A stretch of 64,000 nucleotides of DNA from Oscillospiraceae bacterium (GCA_031262985.1 JAISGQ010000047.1:1-64000), one strand, 5' to 3'. Counted from the first letter of the stretch, positions 42,524 through 51,933 are shown. Translations and numbers: made by a program. The notes: a model not told the origin generated them from the sequence alone.

Positions 42524-44359
42524 TTACTCCTCCTCATGCCTGAAGTAAGAGAACACAGCCTCAGCCGCCGCCTTGGTCATTCCGGGAGCTTCCGAGAGCT
42601 GCTCCTTTGTCGCCTCCCTGACCGCCTTGATGGTCTTGAAGTGCCGGAGGAGCGTCCTCGCTCGGGCAGGACCTATCCCCTCGATTTTCGTCAGCTGTGA
42701 ACCTGTAACACTCTTTCCGCGTGTGTTTCTGTGGAAGGTTATCGCAAATCTGTGAACCTCCTCCTGAATGGAGGAGACAAGCGTGAAGGCGGAGCGGCTG
42801 CTGTTTATGCTGACCTCTCGACCTCCCGCCGCGATGGCACGTGTCCTGTGCTTTTGGTTTTTGACCATGCCGAAAACGGGGATGGAAAGCCCCGCCTCCT
42901 CAATAATCGGGCGAACAGAGGAGACGTGACCCTCGCCGCCGTCGAGCAGTATCAAGTCAGGGAGCCGCCCAAAGCCCTCGCCCTCCTCCTTGTGTTCGCG
43001 GTACTCGGCGATGCGGCGGCTTATTACCTCCCGCATAGAGCCGTAGTCGTCTTGTCCCGAAACGGTCTTGATTTTGAATTTCCTGTATGCCGACTTGAGC
43101 GGACTGCCGTCCTCGAATACTACCATCCCCGCTACATTCGCTTCCCCTGCGTTGTTCGAGATATCGTATGCCTCGATGTATTTCGGGGGCTTCGGAAGTC
43201 CCAACAGCTTGGCAAGCTCGTCGAGGGCGGCGGTGTGCGAGCCTATCTTCCCCTTAGCCATTGCGAGATGTTCGGCGGCGTTCTGCCTGCACATCTCCAC
43301 CAGCTTCTGCTGCTCCCCCCTCTGCGCGGTTAGGAGTGAAACTTTCCTTCCCGCTTTTTCCGACACATAGCGTTCAAGTAACTCCCTGTCGTCGGGGAGG
43401 ATGTCGATGTAGATTTTCGGCGGGATTCTCTCCTTTTTCTGGTAGTACTGCTCTATGAACTGGGAGCGAAGCTCGCCACCTTCTATGAAATTGCCGAAAA
43501 TGAAGCTCTCCCTGTCGTACAGCCTGCCTCCGAGGAAGCGGAAAACCTCCGTACAGCAGGCGTCGTCGGTCTGCGCCGCCGCGATTATGTCCTGCTCGGG
43601 GATTTTCGACATTACCACCTTCTGCCGCTGGCTCATTCGCTTAATAGCGGCGATTCGGTCGCGTATACGCGCCGCCCGCTCGAACTCCAGATTCTCGGCG
43701 CACTGCTCCATCTTCGCGCTAAGACGCTCTATGGAGCTGCCGTCGCCGCCCTTGACGAACTCCACCGCGTCCTCGAACGCCTCCATGTACTCCTCCCTGC
43801 TCACGCGTCCTCGGCACGGGGCTACACACTGCTTTATGGAGTAGTTGAGGCACGGCCGCCCCTTGCCTATGTCGCGGGGGAACACCCTCGTGCAGGTGGG
43901 GAGCTGGAAGATTTTGCACGCCTCGTCTATCGCCTGCTTGACGGAGTAGCCGCCTGTGAACGGGCCTATGTACTCCGCGCCGTCGTTCTCGATTTTTCGG
44001 GCGAGAGTGATTCGCGGGTACATCTCCTTCGATACTTTTATGTAGGTGTATCCCTTGTCGTCCTTGAGGAGGATGTTATACTTCGGCTTGTGCTGTTTTA
44101 TGAGACTGCACTCGAGTACGAGGGCTTCGTACTCCGAATCGGTCACGATATACTCGAAGAAATCGACGTTATCCACCATGCGCCGTACCTTCGGAGTATG
44201 GTCGGCGGAGGCGGCAAAGTACTGGCTCACTCTGTTTTTCAGAGCCTTGGCTTTGCCGATATATATTATTTCGCCTTTTTTGTTTTTCATGATGTAGACG
44301 CCGGGTCTGAGGGGGAGGCGCATTGCTTTTTCGTGAAGCTCGGATAGTTTCGGGTTCAT
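42524..44359 (-). CDS. uvrC: Excinuclease ABC subunit C
   Basis: 611 residues, full length. UvrC makes both incisions in nucleotide excision repair once UvrB is bound to damage. GIY-YIG nuclease at the N-terminus (RPGVYIMKNKKGEIIYIGKA), a UvrB-binding segment with coiled coil near residues 200-235, an RNase H-like endonuclease in the C-terminal half (YIEAYDISNNAGEANVAGMV, PDLILLDGGEGHV) and tandem helix-hairpin-helix (LTKIEGIGPARARTLL). CGGAGATAAATC precedes ATG. No uvrA or uvrB nearby. Confidence 0.95.
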   Translation of the reverse strand: MNPKLSELHEKAMRLPLRPGVYIMKNKKGEIIYIGKAKALKNRVSQYFAASADHTPKVRRMVDNVDFFEYIVTDSEYEALVLECSLIKQHKPKYNILLKDDKGYTYIKVSKEMYPRITLARKIENDGAEYIGPFTGGYSVKQAIDEACKIFQLPTCTRVFPRDIGKGRPCLNYSIKQCVAPCRGRVSREEYMEAFEDAVEFVKGGDGSSIERLSAKMEQCAENLEFERAARIRDRIAAIKRMSQRQKVVMSKIPEQDIIAAAQTDDACCTEVFRFLGGRLYDRESFIFGNFIEGGELRSQFIEQYYQKKERIPPKIYIDILPDDRELLERYVSEKAGRKVSLLTAQRGEQQKLVEMCRQNAAEHLAMAKGKIGSHTAALDELAKLLGLPKPPKYIEAYDISNNAGEANVAGMVVFEDGSPLKSAYRKFKIKTVSGQDDYGSMREVISRRIAEYREHKEEGEGFGRLPDLILLDGGEGHVSSVRPIIEEAGLSIPVFGMVKNQKHRTRAIAAGGREVSINSSRSAFTLVSSIQEEVHRFAITFHRNTRGKSVTGSQLTKIEGIGPARARTLLRHFKTIKAVREATKEQLSEAPGMTKAAAEAVFSYFRHEEE

Positions 44360-44952
44360 GATTTATCTCCGTTTCGGTTGGATGGGATTTTGTCTCCTCT
44401 CTAAATTTTACCACAGAGGAGAGGAAATTTCCACTTTTCATTAAGATTTATTAAAATTCTGTAAATTCTCAAAACAAGTTTCACTTATCGTTAGACGTTG
44501 ATTTTACCGTAAAAAACAAGCTTAGTTTGGTATGAGAAAATAAAAAATAGCCCTAAAAGACGATCATTGACTTAATTTTCTGTTGTTGGGTATAATAAAA
44601 AACCCAACAACATATATTTCTCAGAGTAAAATCTTCATATGGTTGAATTTAGTATGAGAAACAAAAAACGTCCGTAATTCTTGAAAAGCCATAGAAACTC
44701 AAGGTTTTCACGGATTTTCTTGTTGCTTTTTAACGAGCGTTTTGCTACATCCCAAGCTATTGACATTTGCTTTTTTTGTGGTATAATTACACATATAAAT
44801 TGCAAAAATTAGCTGAGCAGAAATTGTAAAAGAGGTGATTTGTTTATGAATTAATCAAGCTAATATATTTTGGTATACAGCACACAACAAAATTCCAACC
44901 GGATTGATGTCCGACCATCATCTCAAAACAATACAAAAAAGGAGGATTTACT
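44360..44952. other. Long AT-rich gap and leader before the M23 peptidase gene
   Basis: About 590 bases, much more AT-rich than the flanking uvrC and BMP genes. It holds an exact hairpin (GTTGTTGGGT/ACCCAACAAC, about 44583-44611), two degenerate copies of TTAGT-GTATGAGAAA-AAAAAA (near 44522 and 44648), the promoter at 44760, and an AGAGGTGATTTGTTT ribosome site in front of ATG-AAT-TAA (44846-44854), a two-codon reading frame. No gene is supported. Confidence 0.5.
44760..44787 (+). promoter_or_regulatory. Promoter of the M23 peptidase gene
   Basis: TTGACA (44760-44765), 16 bases, TATAAT (44782-44787): a full-consensus sigma-A promoter with a leader of about 160 bases before the ATG. Confidence 0.65.
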
Positions 44953-46065
44953 ATGTCAAATTCAAACAAACAAATCAATCGTTCTAAAGTCACCTCTACC
45001 GCAATCTCAATTTTTATCGTCCTTGCAATTTTAATTACTGTGGCAATCCCACTTGTAAATACTACAAATGTTTCAGCAGCGACATATTCTTCTGAGCTGT
45101 ACGACGCTTTGAAAGGTAAATTTCCGATGGTAACATATGCAATGCCTGCAAGCGGAGCAAGTCGAGTTTACGCTTATTCCGATTCTTCTCTCTCAACAAA
45201 GCAGACAAATTATTATATTGATACATTTTCAGACCAAATTGTGATTAATAAAATCAGTTCCGATGGCAAAGCCGTTTATGTTACATATCCATCGTCTTCA
45301 AGTTCTTCTGGATATCGAACTAAATACTTTCGTACAGATGATGTTATCGGTCTTTCGTCAGTAAGTAAGAAGAATTATACTGCGACTGTTTCTTCAACCA
45401 CATACAGGTTAAAATCCTCATCTTCTGTAACCTCTTATGGTTCGATTGCTAAAAACGATGCTTGTATTCGGCTGGGAAATCACAAAATTGGAAATTACTA
45501 TTCAACGGTATATCCGATTTCGTCCACCACAGTGAATAAAGTAAGCGGAGTTAAGCACAAATTAGCTTTGTCTAAAAGTTCTTCAAGTACGACGACAACA
45601 AAGACGACAACAACTACCAAAGGATTACTATTTCCGCTCAAAGGTTCAATCGCTAGATCAAGCAGCGTTAAAACAAACGGTTATTATTGCGATTACATAA
45701 CCGGTGGTTCCAAAGCCGTTTATGCTCCAACTAATGGAACGGTTGTGTTTAAGCAATCATCGACAAATGGCGTTTTGACTTCTTACGGAAACTGGATTGA
45801 ATTCAAATCTGCTGACAATCAATACGTTATTAAGTTAGCTCATTTGAACAGCTTTAACAATGTCGCTCTAATCATTCCGGCAACAAAAACAAAACAACAA
45901 TCCGGCAGTAATCAAACAAAGACATTGGCGACAAGAAGTGTCAAGCAGGGCGACCTTTTAGGTTATAGCGGTTACACTGGAAATGCGAGCGGTCATCATC
46001 TGCACATAGAAATTAAAAAGAATGGCACGTCAATTAATCCTATTACTGCTTTTAGTGCGTGGTGA
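44953..46065 (+). CDS. Secreted or surface M23-family peptidase
   Basis: 370 residues. An N-terminal signal or anchor helix (TAISIFIVLAILITVAIPLV) is followed by a Ser/Tyr-rich SH3-like region (about 45-200), a Ser/Thr linker (SSSTTTTKTTTTTK) and a LytM/M23 domain. Zinc ligands appear in TNGYYCDYITG (Asp) and GHHLHIEIKK (HxH). M23 enzymes cut peptide crossbridges in peptidoglycan. The SVKQGDLLGYSGYTGNASG stretch is typical. Codon use is markedly more AT-rich than in its neighbours, indicating acquisition. AAAAAGGAGGATTTACT precedes the ATG. Confidence 0.82.
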   Translation: MSNSNKQINRSKVTSTAISIFIVLAILITVAIPLVNTTNVSAATYSSELYDALKGKFPMVTYAMPASGASRVYAYSDSSLSTKQTNYYIDTFSDQIVINKISSDGKAVYVTYPSSSSSSGYRTKYFRTDDVIGLSSVSKKNYTATVSSTTYRLKSSSSVTSYGSIAKNDACIRLGNHKIGNYYSTVYPISSTTVNKVSGVKHKLALSKSSSSTTTTKTTTTTKGLLFPLKGSIARSSSVKTNGYYCDYITGGSKAVYAPTNGTVVFKQSSTNGVLTSYGNWIEFKSADNQYVIKLAHLNSFNNVALIIPATKTKQQSGSNQTKTLATRSVKQGDLLGYSGYTGNASGHHLHIEIKKNGTSINPITAFSAW

Positions 46066-46112
46066 CAATAATATTGACATATGTGAAAATATATCAAACA
46101 AAATTCAAATAA

Positions 46113-46153
46113 TCAAGCGGCCATGCGGAAAACATCTCTGCATGGCTGCTTGG
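46113..46153 (+). terminator. Hairpin after the M23 peptidase gene
   Basis: CAAGC-GGCCATGC pairs with GCATGGC-TGCTTG (46140-46152) around a 13-base loop. It lacks a proper T run, so termination efficiency is uncertain. Confidence 0.5.
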
Positions 46154-46175
46154 TTATGAAAATCATAAAATCTCA

Positions 46176-46204
46176 TTGTTAAAATTAATTTTATTTGATA
46201 TAAT
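46176..46204 (+). promoter_or_regulatory. Promoter of the BMP lipoprotein gene
   Basis: TTGTTA (46176-46181), 17 bases, TATAAT (46199-46204), 70 bases before the start codon. Confidence 0.6.
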
Positions 46205-46273
46205 GAACCGTATGCTGTCTCCTCCACCTCACAGGAACAGGAGCAGTACTCGCTTTAAAGGAGCATGAGAGTG

Positions 46274-47377
46274 ATGAACAAACTACCCCTTAGACTTACA
46301 GGTGTCATAATGTCGCTTATCATTATGCTGATTTCCCTTTCCTCCTGCTCGGGCGGCGAGGGAGGAGACAGCCCCGCCGATTCCTCCAAATCCGCATTTC
46401 CCGAGGTGATGAAGGTAGCACTTCTCGCTTCCTCCGAATCGGACGTGTCGTATGACGGAATGAAGCCGATTGATGTAGCAAACGAGCTGTGGGAGGCACT
46501 GCGTGTTTATGTCAGCTACTCCGACATATCGAAATGCAGTGTGGAGCGTTTTGATGCGGACAACGAAAAATATACCGCCGCCTTCAACATCCTCTACGCG
46601 GAGGGCTACAGGTACTTCGTTGCATACGGAAGCCGCTTCTCCGAGGCGATAGGGGAGGCGCAGAGCAAGTACCCCGACTGCAAATTTGTGCTGTTCGGCG
46701 ATGCTCCTACGGACGAGAGCGGCGAACCTGCCATATCGAAAAATACCATATGCGTCAGCTTTGATGTGTACTCCGCCGCCTTCCTCGCGGGAGTGTACAC
46801 GGCGTCGGAGCTTGAGAAAGGCACGCTGGGCTTTATCGGCGGAGACGAAACCGCTACGGCGAACTCCTACCTCAGAGGATTTACGGATGGGCTGAGCTAT
46901 GCGAAGGAGCAGTTAGGCTGCAAGGTCACACTCAGCGAAAATATGTCCGTGTTCATAGGCGACAGCTCCGACATAGGCTCTGCACAGCAGCTCGCGGCGG
47001 CGATGTACGACAGCGGAATAACTGCCGTGTACTGCACTTCCGGCGACTTTTCGCTCGGAGTGATAAGCGAGGCGAAGGCACGCTCGGCAAACGGCAAGCC
47101 CGCATTTGTCATACTGTCTGAGACCTACGGCAGGGAGCGCGGAGTGTACAACGAGGTCGATTCCGTCATTCTGACAAGCGCGTATATCGACTATGCTCCC
47201 GCGCTTGAGTATGCGATAAACTCCTTCCTCGACGGGAATTTTGAGGGCGGGCGTTCGCTCGTATTCGGGGTTAAAGAGACCGCCGCCTACGCGGCTTTCT
47301 CCAATCAGGAGACAGGTGCGAATACAGCCGCGAATGTCGAGACGGCGAAGAATTATCTTGAAAATTTGCTTGAATAG
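46274..47377 (+). CDS. BMP/PnrA-family substrate-binding lipoprotein
   Basis: 367 residues from ATG 46274; AAAGGAG is too close to the in-frame ATG at 46265. It has a lipoprotein signal with lipobox LSSC (Cys near residue 27), so it is anchored on the outside of the membrane. The mature part resembles the basic membrane protein/PnrA family, which binds nucleosides for ABC uptake: YAEGYRYFVAYGSRFSEA, FVLFGDAP, DVYSAAFLAGVYTASELEKG, LGFIGGDETATANSYLRGF. The matching ATPase and permease genes are not adjacent. The ligand is inferred from family only. Confidence 0.8.
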   Translation: MNKLPLRLTGVIMSLIIMLISLSSCSGGEGGDSPADSSKSAFPEVMKVALLASSESDVSYDGMKPIDVANELWEALRVYVSYSDISKCSVERFDADNEKYTAAFNILYAEGYRYFVAYGSRFSEAIGEAQSKYPDCKFVLFGDAPTDESGEPAISKNTICVSFDVYSAAFLAGVYTASELEKGTLGFIGGDETATANSYLRGFTDGLSYAKEQLGCKVTLSENMSVFIGDSSDIGSAQQLAAAMYDSGITAVYCTSGDFSLGVISEAKARSANGKPAFVILSETYGRERGVYNEVDSVILTSAYIDYAPALEYAINSFLDGNFEGGRSLVFGVKETAAYAAFSNQETGANTAANVETAKNYLENLLE

Positions 47378-47462
47378 CTACCGTAACTTACATACTACAG
47401 CAATATATACAAAAAAATCTCTTTTTCGCCCTTAATCCTATATCTTTGACGGGAGCTTTTCT

Positions 47463-47491
47463 TTGTATTTTTCTATAATCTGTGGTATGAT
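47463..47491 (+). promoter_or_regulatory. Promoter of typA
   Basis: TTGTAT (47463-47468), 17 bases, TATGAT (47486-47491), leading into a 50-base leader. Confidence 0.5.
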
Positions 47492-47547
47492 TAGTCGTTA
47501 ATATTTTATATTTGTGTATACGTCTAAGAAAGGACACTGATTTTTAT

Positions 47548-49380
47548 ATGGCAATCGGACCTCAGGAAAATATAAGAAACATAGCTATCGTGGCACACGT
47601 TGACCACGGCAAGACTACGCTTGTCGATCAGCTTTTGAGACAGAGCGGAGTGTTCCGCGAGAACGAGGCGCTGACCGACAGGGTTATGGACTCGAACGAC
47701 CTTGAGCGTGAACGCGGCATTACCATACTCGCGAAAAACACCGCAGTCATCTACAAGAACATCAAGATTAACATTATCGACACCCCCGGTCACGCCGACT
47801 TCGGAGGAGAGGTCGAGCGTATCCTCATGATGGTGGACGGAATTGTCCTCCTCGTAGACGCGTTTGAGGGCTGTATGCCGCAGACACGCTTTGTGCTCAG
47901 AAAGGCTTTCTCCCTCGGGAAAACCCCGATAGTGGTAGTTAATAAAGTCGATCGCCCGTTTGCCCGTCCTGCAGAGGTGGTGGACGAAATACTCGACCTC
48001 TTTATCGACCTCGGCGCGGACGACGAGCAGATTGAGTTCCCCGTAGTTTACGCCTCCGGACGCGACGGCTACTCCTCCCTCGACGTTAAGACGCTTGGAG
48101 ACGACATGGTGCCGCTCTTTGAGACTATCATAAACACCGTAAAGCCGCCTGTAGGCGACCCGTATGCTCCCGCTCAGATTCTCTTCTCCAATATCGACGC
48201 CGACGAGTATGTGGGCAAGATAGGCATAGGGCGAGTGGAACGCGGAACGGTTATGGCAGGGCAGCAAATGGTGCTGTGCCACGCCGACAATACTACCCAG
48301 AACGTGAAGATAGGAAAGCTCTATCAGTTTGAAAACCTTCGGCGGGTGGAGGCTCTCTCGGCGAGTGTGGGGGATATTATCGCAGTTTCCGGCTTTGCCG
48401 ACCTTAACATAGGAGAAACAGCGTGTTCTCCCGACTGTGTAGAGCCGCTCCCCTTTGTGCAGATTGACGAGCCTACCGTCTCCATGATGTTTATGGTAAA
48501 CAACGGTCCGTTCGCAGGGCGAGACGGCAAGTATGTCACAAGCCGCAACATACGCGAACGCCTCTTCAAGGAAGCGGAAACCAACGTGGCAATGCGCGTG
48601 GAGGACACAGATTCCTCCGATACCTTCAAGGTGTCGGGCAGAGGCGAGCTTCACCTCTCCATTCTCATAGAGACCATGAGGAGGCAGAACTTCGAGTTCA
48701 TGGTGTCCCGTCCACAGGTTATCTACAAGCGCATTGACGGCGTGCTGTGCGAGCCTGTCGAGCTTCTCATGATTGAAGTTCCTGCCGACTATGTGGGCGC
48801 GGTCATGGAGAAGGTCTGCTCACGCAAGGGCGAGCTTCTCAATATGGATCAGCGTTCCACCGGCTACTCACACCTTGAGTTTAGGATACCGGCGAGAGGA
48901 ATCATGGGCTACCGCTCCGAATTTCTAACCGACACCAACGGAAACGGCATAATGAACCACATATTCGACTCCTACCAGCCGTATAAGGGAGATATACAGA
49001 TTCGCCAGCAGGGCAGCTTAATTGCCTTCGAGACAGGCGAGGCGGTTACATACGGACTGTACAACGCGCAGGAGAGGGGCAAGCTCTTTATCGGCGCGGG
49101 TACGGATGTCTACGAGGGCATGATTGTCGGCTGTTCGCCTAAGGCGGAGGACATTGTGGTCAACGTGTGCAAGAAGAAGCACGTCACCAACACACGTGCC
49201 TCCGGCTCGGACGACGCGCTGAGACTGACCTCCCCCACGATACTCAGCTTGGAGCAAGCACTTGAGTTTATCGCGGAGGACGAGCTGGTGGAGGTAACTC
49301 CCCACTTCATGCGGCTTCGCAAGACACTCCTGACTAAGGAGGCGCGGATTAAGGCGCAGAACAAGAGCAAGGCGAATTAG
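47548..49380 (+). CDS. typA: Ribosome-associated GTPase TypA/BipA
   Basis: 610 residues from ATG 47548, the family's usual length; AAGGA lies rather far (about 14 bases) upstream. TypA is an EF-G-like translational GTPase linked to ribosome assembly and stress growth. G motifs: AHVDHGKTTLVDQLL (P-loop), RGITI, DTPGHADFGGEV and NKVDRP. The EF-G-like domains and specific C-terminal domain follow (RGIMGYRSEFLTDTNG). The stop codon TAG is formed where a family 2 mobile element begins, so the last few residues may have been altered by insertion. Confidence 0.95.
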   Translation: MAIGPQENIRNIAIVAHVDHGKTTLVDQLLRQSGVFRENEALTDRVMDSNDLERERGITILAKNTAVIYKNIKINIIDTPGHADFGGEVERILMMVDGIVLLVDAFEGCMPQTRFVLRKAFSLGKTPIVVVNKVDRPFARPAEVVDEILDLFIDLGADDEQIEFPVVYASGRDGYSSLDVKTLGDDMVPLFETIINTVKPPVGDPYAPAQILFSNIDADEYVGKIGIGRVERGTVMAGQQMVLCHADNTTQNVKIGKLYQFENLRRVEALSASVGDIIAVSGFADLNIGETACSPDCVEPLPFVQIDEPTVSMMFMVNNGPFAGRDGKYVTSRNIRERLFKEAETNVAMRVEDTDSSDTFKVSGRGELHLSILIETMRRQNFEFMVSRPQVIYKRIDGVLCEPVELLMIEVPADYVGAVMEKVCSRKGELLNMDQRSTGYSHLEFRIPARGIMGYRSEFLTDTNGNGIMNHIFDSYQPYKGDIQIRQQGSLIAFETGEAVTYGLYNAQERGKLFIGAGTDVYEGMIVGCSPKAEDIVVNVCKKKHVTNTRASGSDDALRLTSPTILSLEQALEFIAEDELVEVTPHFMRLRKTLLTKEARIKAQNKSKAN

Positions 49381-49539
49381 GGTCTGTTGACACAAGTGTA
49401 CAACGCCCGTCTTTTGGCGAATTTTTGGCTATACTTCGTTAAATTTTCTTACCATAAACCAATTATGCTTTCAAAAATTTGCCTTGTCTAGCCAAAAATT
49501 CGCTCAAAATCCAAGCATTTTAACTTGTATCAATAGACC
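49381..49539. repeat. MITE-like element, family 2, copy 2
   Basis: About 160 bp. Ends GGTCTGTTGACACAAGT and the inverse of GGTCTATTGATACAAGT; preceded by TAG, the typA stop. The left end is identical over about 20 bases to the inverted right end of copy 1 (bases 150-170). The interior contains AAAAATT repeats and no ORF. Confidence 0.7.
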
Positions 49540-49915
49540 TGATAACCTCGTATTTGATACAATTTAATGCTTCTGTTTCTCGGCTTTTTCAGGGGGTGCA
49601 AAACCCAATCAGGGGTGCAACTTTAACAGTCCGGCAGTCGCAATGTAAAAATCCCCAAGAGCAACCGTCAATCGTTGAATTGCGTTCCCAAGGTTGAACA
49701 CACTATGATTTGCTGAAGTAATAGGAGAGTTTATATACCAAAAGGAACATAATACAGGAGATATTCAGCATCATTAAAAATCAAGTGATATGCTTATTCG
49801 AGGGAGCGGAAGGATTCCTTGGATTGGAGTTTTGGCAGGTGCGTATGATATAATGGAAATAGGAAAACGCATTTATGGCTTTCCCTTTCAGGGTTTAGAT
49901 TTGGAGTGAAACAGG
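49540..49915. other. Gap before the cytidine deaminase gene
   Basis: About 375 bases without a supported gene. It contains a short direct repeat (GGGGTGCAA twice near 49595 and 49613) and a clear TATAAT at 49848-49853 with a poorly spaced TTGGAG upstream, probably the promoter for the deaminase. Composition differs from typA. Confidence 0.4.
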
Positions 49916-50305
49916 ATGGATAAACAGGCGTTATACGACGCTGCATATAGCACGATTAACCATAAGAAACTCAGAAAATTTGGCGAGTCTGGCCATGTGG
50001 CTTGTGCGCTGGAAACGGCCACCGGAGCCATTTATACCGGGATTTGCATTGACCTTCCGTGTTCGATTGGCATATGTGCGGAACAGGCCGCAATCGCGGA
50101 AATGATTAAGCACAATGAAACGCAAATCAGGCAAATTGTAGCTGTACATGAAGATGGCAACATCCTGCCCCCGTGCGGTCGGTGCAGGGAGTTTATCGCA
50201 CAAATCGACGATAGAAACGCGGATACCATCGTCTTGCTGCCGAGCATGAGAGGAGTGCCTCTCCGGCAATTGCTGCCAGAAAGGTGGGATGCCCTGTGGG
50301 ATTAG
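49916..50305 (+). CDS. Cytidine deaminase-like protein
   Basis: 129 residues, a single zinc-dependent deaminase domain of the CDD type. GICAEQAAIAEMI supplies a zinc Cys and the catalytic Glu; PPCGRCREFI supplies the other two Cys. It would deaminate cytidine or a related nucleoside such as blasticidin S; the C-terminus is divergent from housekeeping Cdd, so the substrate is open. GGAGTGAAACAGG precedes the ATG. Its stop codon lies inside the start region of the next gene, so the two are probably co-transcribed. Confidence 0.82.
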   Translation: MDKQALYDAAYSTINHKKLRKFGESGHVACALETATGAIYTGICIDLPCSIGICAEQAAIAEMIKHNETQIRQIVAVHEDGNILPPCGRCREFIAQIDDRNADTIVLLPSMRGVPLRQLLPERWDALWD

Positions 50306-50982
50306 AGAGGCTTACCGAAAGAGTATGTTACTACCCTCATAAAACTGATACGGACAGGCCGCTCTTAGCTTACATAAAGGGCGCTAAATACACGCTTGCG
50401 GTTGACGCAGGCAACTCCGCCGCACATGTGGATGAATTCTATGCCGCTTTAGAAGCCGAGGGATTGCACACACCTGATTTTACGGCAATCACCCATTGGC
50501 ACTGGGATCATACCTTTGGGATGCACCATATCGCAGGGATTTCTATCGCTCATAAAAACACAAACGCCCATTTGCTTTGCGAACGTGAGAAACAATCAAA
50601 GACGGTGTATACGGACGAGCTTAAATTGCAAAACGAGTTCATAGCGCGGGAATACTCACCCAATAAAGAAATCATCGTTGTTCCCGCCGATATAGATTTT
50701 GCAGGTTCCTTGACGATAAACCTTGGCGGTCTCTCAGCTCTACTTTATCATGTTGAGGCTCCACATACTGATGACACCGTGTTAATCTATATACCTGAAG
50801 AAAAAGTCCTTTTCCTTGGTGATGCGACAAGTGAGGATTATGACCGAAACGGGTATATGGACAAAGCAAAACTCGGTTCGTTAATCAATGAGATTGAAAA
50901 AGTTGAATGCCGTTACTGTGTTCTGAGCCATGCTGAACCACTCGAAAAGCGGGATTTGCTTGACTACTTGTATGCTCTATAA
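50296..50982 (+). CDS. Metallo-beta-lactamase-fold hydrolase
   Basis: 228 residues from GTG 50296 (AAGGTGG about nine bases upstream); an in-frame GTG at 50284 is an alternative. The MBL zinc site is ITHWHWDHTFGMHH (HxHxDH), with further ligands in VEAPHTDDTVLIYIP, LFLGDATSEDYD and YCVLSHAEP. This is a soluble, cytoplasmic hydrolase of undefined substrate. It overlaps the deaminase gene. Base composition and the gene remnants downstream suggest both were acquired together. Confidence 0.8.
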   Translation: MGLERLTERVCYYPHKTDTDRPLLAYIKGAKYTLAVDAGNSAAHVDEFYAALEAEGLHTPDFTAITHWHWDHTFGMHHIAGISIAHKNTNAHLLCEREKQSKTVYTDELKLQNEFIAREYSPNKEIIVVPADIDFAGSLTINLGGLSALLYHVEAPHTDDTVLIYIPEEKVLFLGDATSEDYDRNGYMDKAKLGSLINEIEKVECRYCVLSHAEPLEKRDLLDYLYAL

Positions 50983-51015
50983 AGCATACAAGGCAATTTA
51001 CGGAGATAATTTCAT

Positions 51016-51444
51016 TATGGTTCATAAAAATAAAATAAGGGTATGGAAAGACACTGCTCGGTCTTATCGCAAAGTCGATGGGTAAGAGAATAAACAATTT
51101 GGACAGCACGGATGTCGTAGAGGCGTTCGGTAGGTCTTTGGAATAAGTAGTTAGGATAACTCTTTGACGATTGTCCTAACCCTTTGATGATTGCCAGAAC
51201 CTTCTAACGATTACTCGATTTCACCGAAAGGGGGTGTGCAAAAATCGTGGCTATGGCAGCAGAAGCAAGGCGGGCTACTCTGCCGAGCGTAAACTTCAGA
51301 CAAACGAAAAAGCTCTCGCAGTTTAGCAACAACCGCAGAAAGCCCTTATATCAAGCGGTTTTCAGCACCTCGGAAAGTAGACGGAGGGCGAAAGCCGCTG
51401 CTTGGCATTGTATTAAAGACGGTAGCTTTATAGACCCTAGGTGA
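51016..51444 (+). pseudogene. Region of broken reading frames, possible mobile-gene remnants
   Basis: Successive short frames without good starts: one ending in KSMGKRINNLDSTDVVEAFG and a stop at 51144-51146, and a basic 65-residue frame from GTG 51247 (AAGGGGGTG before it). Between them are three near-repeats of TTTGACGATTG/CTAACGATTA. None is recognised. The pattern looks like decayed ends of plasmid or transposon genes. The 65-residue frame could still be expressed. Confidence 0.3.
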
Positions 51445-51530
51445 ATCAAGGGAGGATTTACTCCTCCTTGATATAAATATGGGCTGTGCCGATTATCGGC
51501 TGCACCCTAAAATTAAAGGAGATTAACACC

Positions 51531-51842
51531 ATGACAGATAATTTAAACCCCGAAATGGAAGTACTCGAGGACGAGGAGTTTGACGGCATGATCACCCTTC
51601 AGGACGAGGAAGGAAACGACGTTGAATTTGAGTTTGTCACCATCATCGAGCATGAGGGCGGGGAGTATGCCATTCTCCTTCCGACAGACGGAACAGACGA
51701 GATTGTCATCCTTCAGGTAGAGGTTGACGACGATGATGAGGAGTTCGACAGCTTTATCGCTGTAGAGGACGAAGCTATACTCCAAGCTGTTTTCGATAAG
51801 TTCAAGGCGGATTTCGGCGGCGAATTTGACTTTGCCGAATAG
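51531..51842 (+). CDS. DUF1292 protein
   Basis: 103 residues from ATG 51531 (AAAGGAGATTAACACC before it). A small, very acidic protein: ITLQDEEGNDVEFEFVTIIE, then EYAILLPTDGTDE and DEEFDSFIAVEDE. This order is typical of DUF1292 (YrzB) proteins of Firmicutes, usually found with ruvX and mutS2-region genes. Function unknown; cytoplasmic. Here it is alone with its own terminator. Confidence 0.85.
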   Translation: MTDNLNPEMEVLEDEEFDGMITLQDEEGNDVEFEFVTIIEHEGGEYAILLPTDGTDEIVILQVEVDDDDEEFDSFIAVEDEAILQAVFDKFKADFGGEFDFAE

Positions 51843-51858
51843 CATTTTTTCAGAGACG

Positions 51859-51914
51859 AAAAAGCAACTCACCTAACTGTTTTGTGCAGATAGGTGAGTT
51901 ACTGCGCTTTTTAT
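51859..51914 (+). terminator. Terminator of the DUF1292 gene
   Basis: AACTCACCTA (51866-51875) pairs with TAGGTGAGTT (51891-51900), A-rich foot upstream and CTTTTT downstream. It lies just before the exonuclease gene. Confidence 0.75.
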
Positions 51915-51933
51915 TTCTTTCGGAGGCGGTTAT

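Noticed and set aside
47524-48654. 376-codon open frame on the minus strand
   Set aside because: Antisense to typA, whose G motifs are unmistakable.
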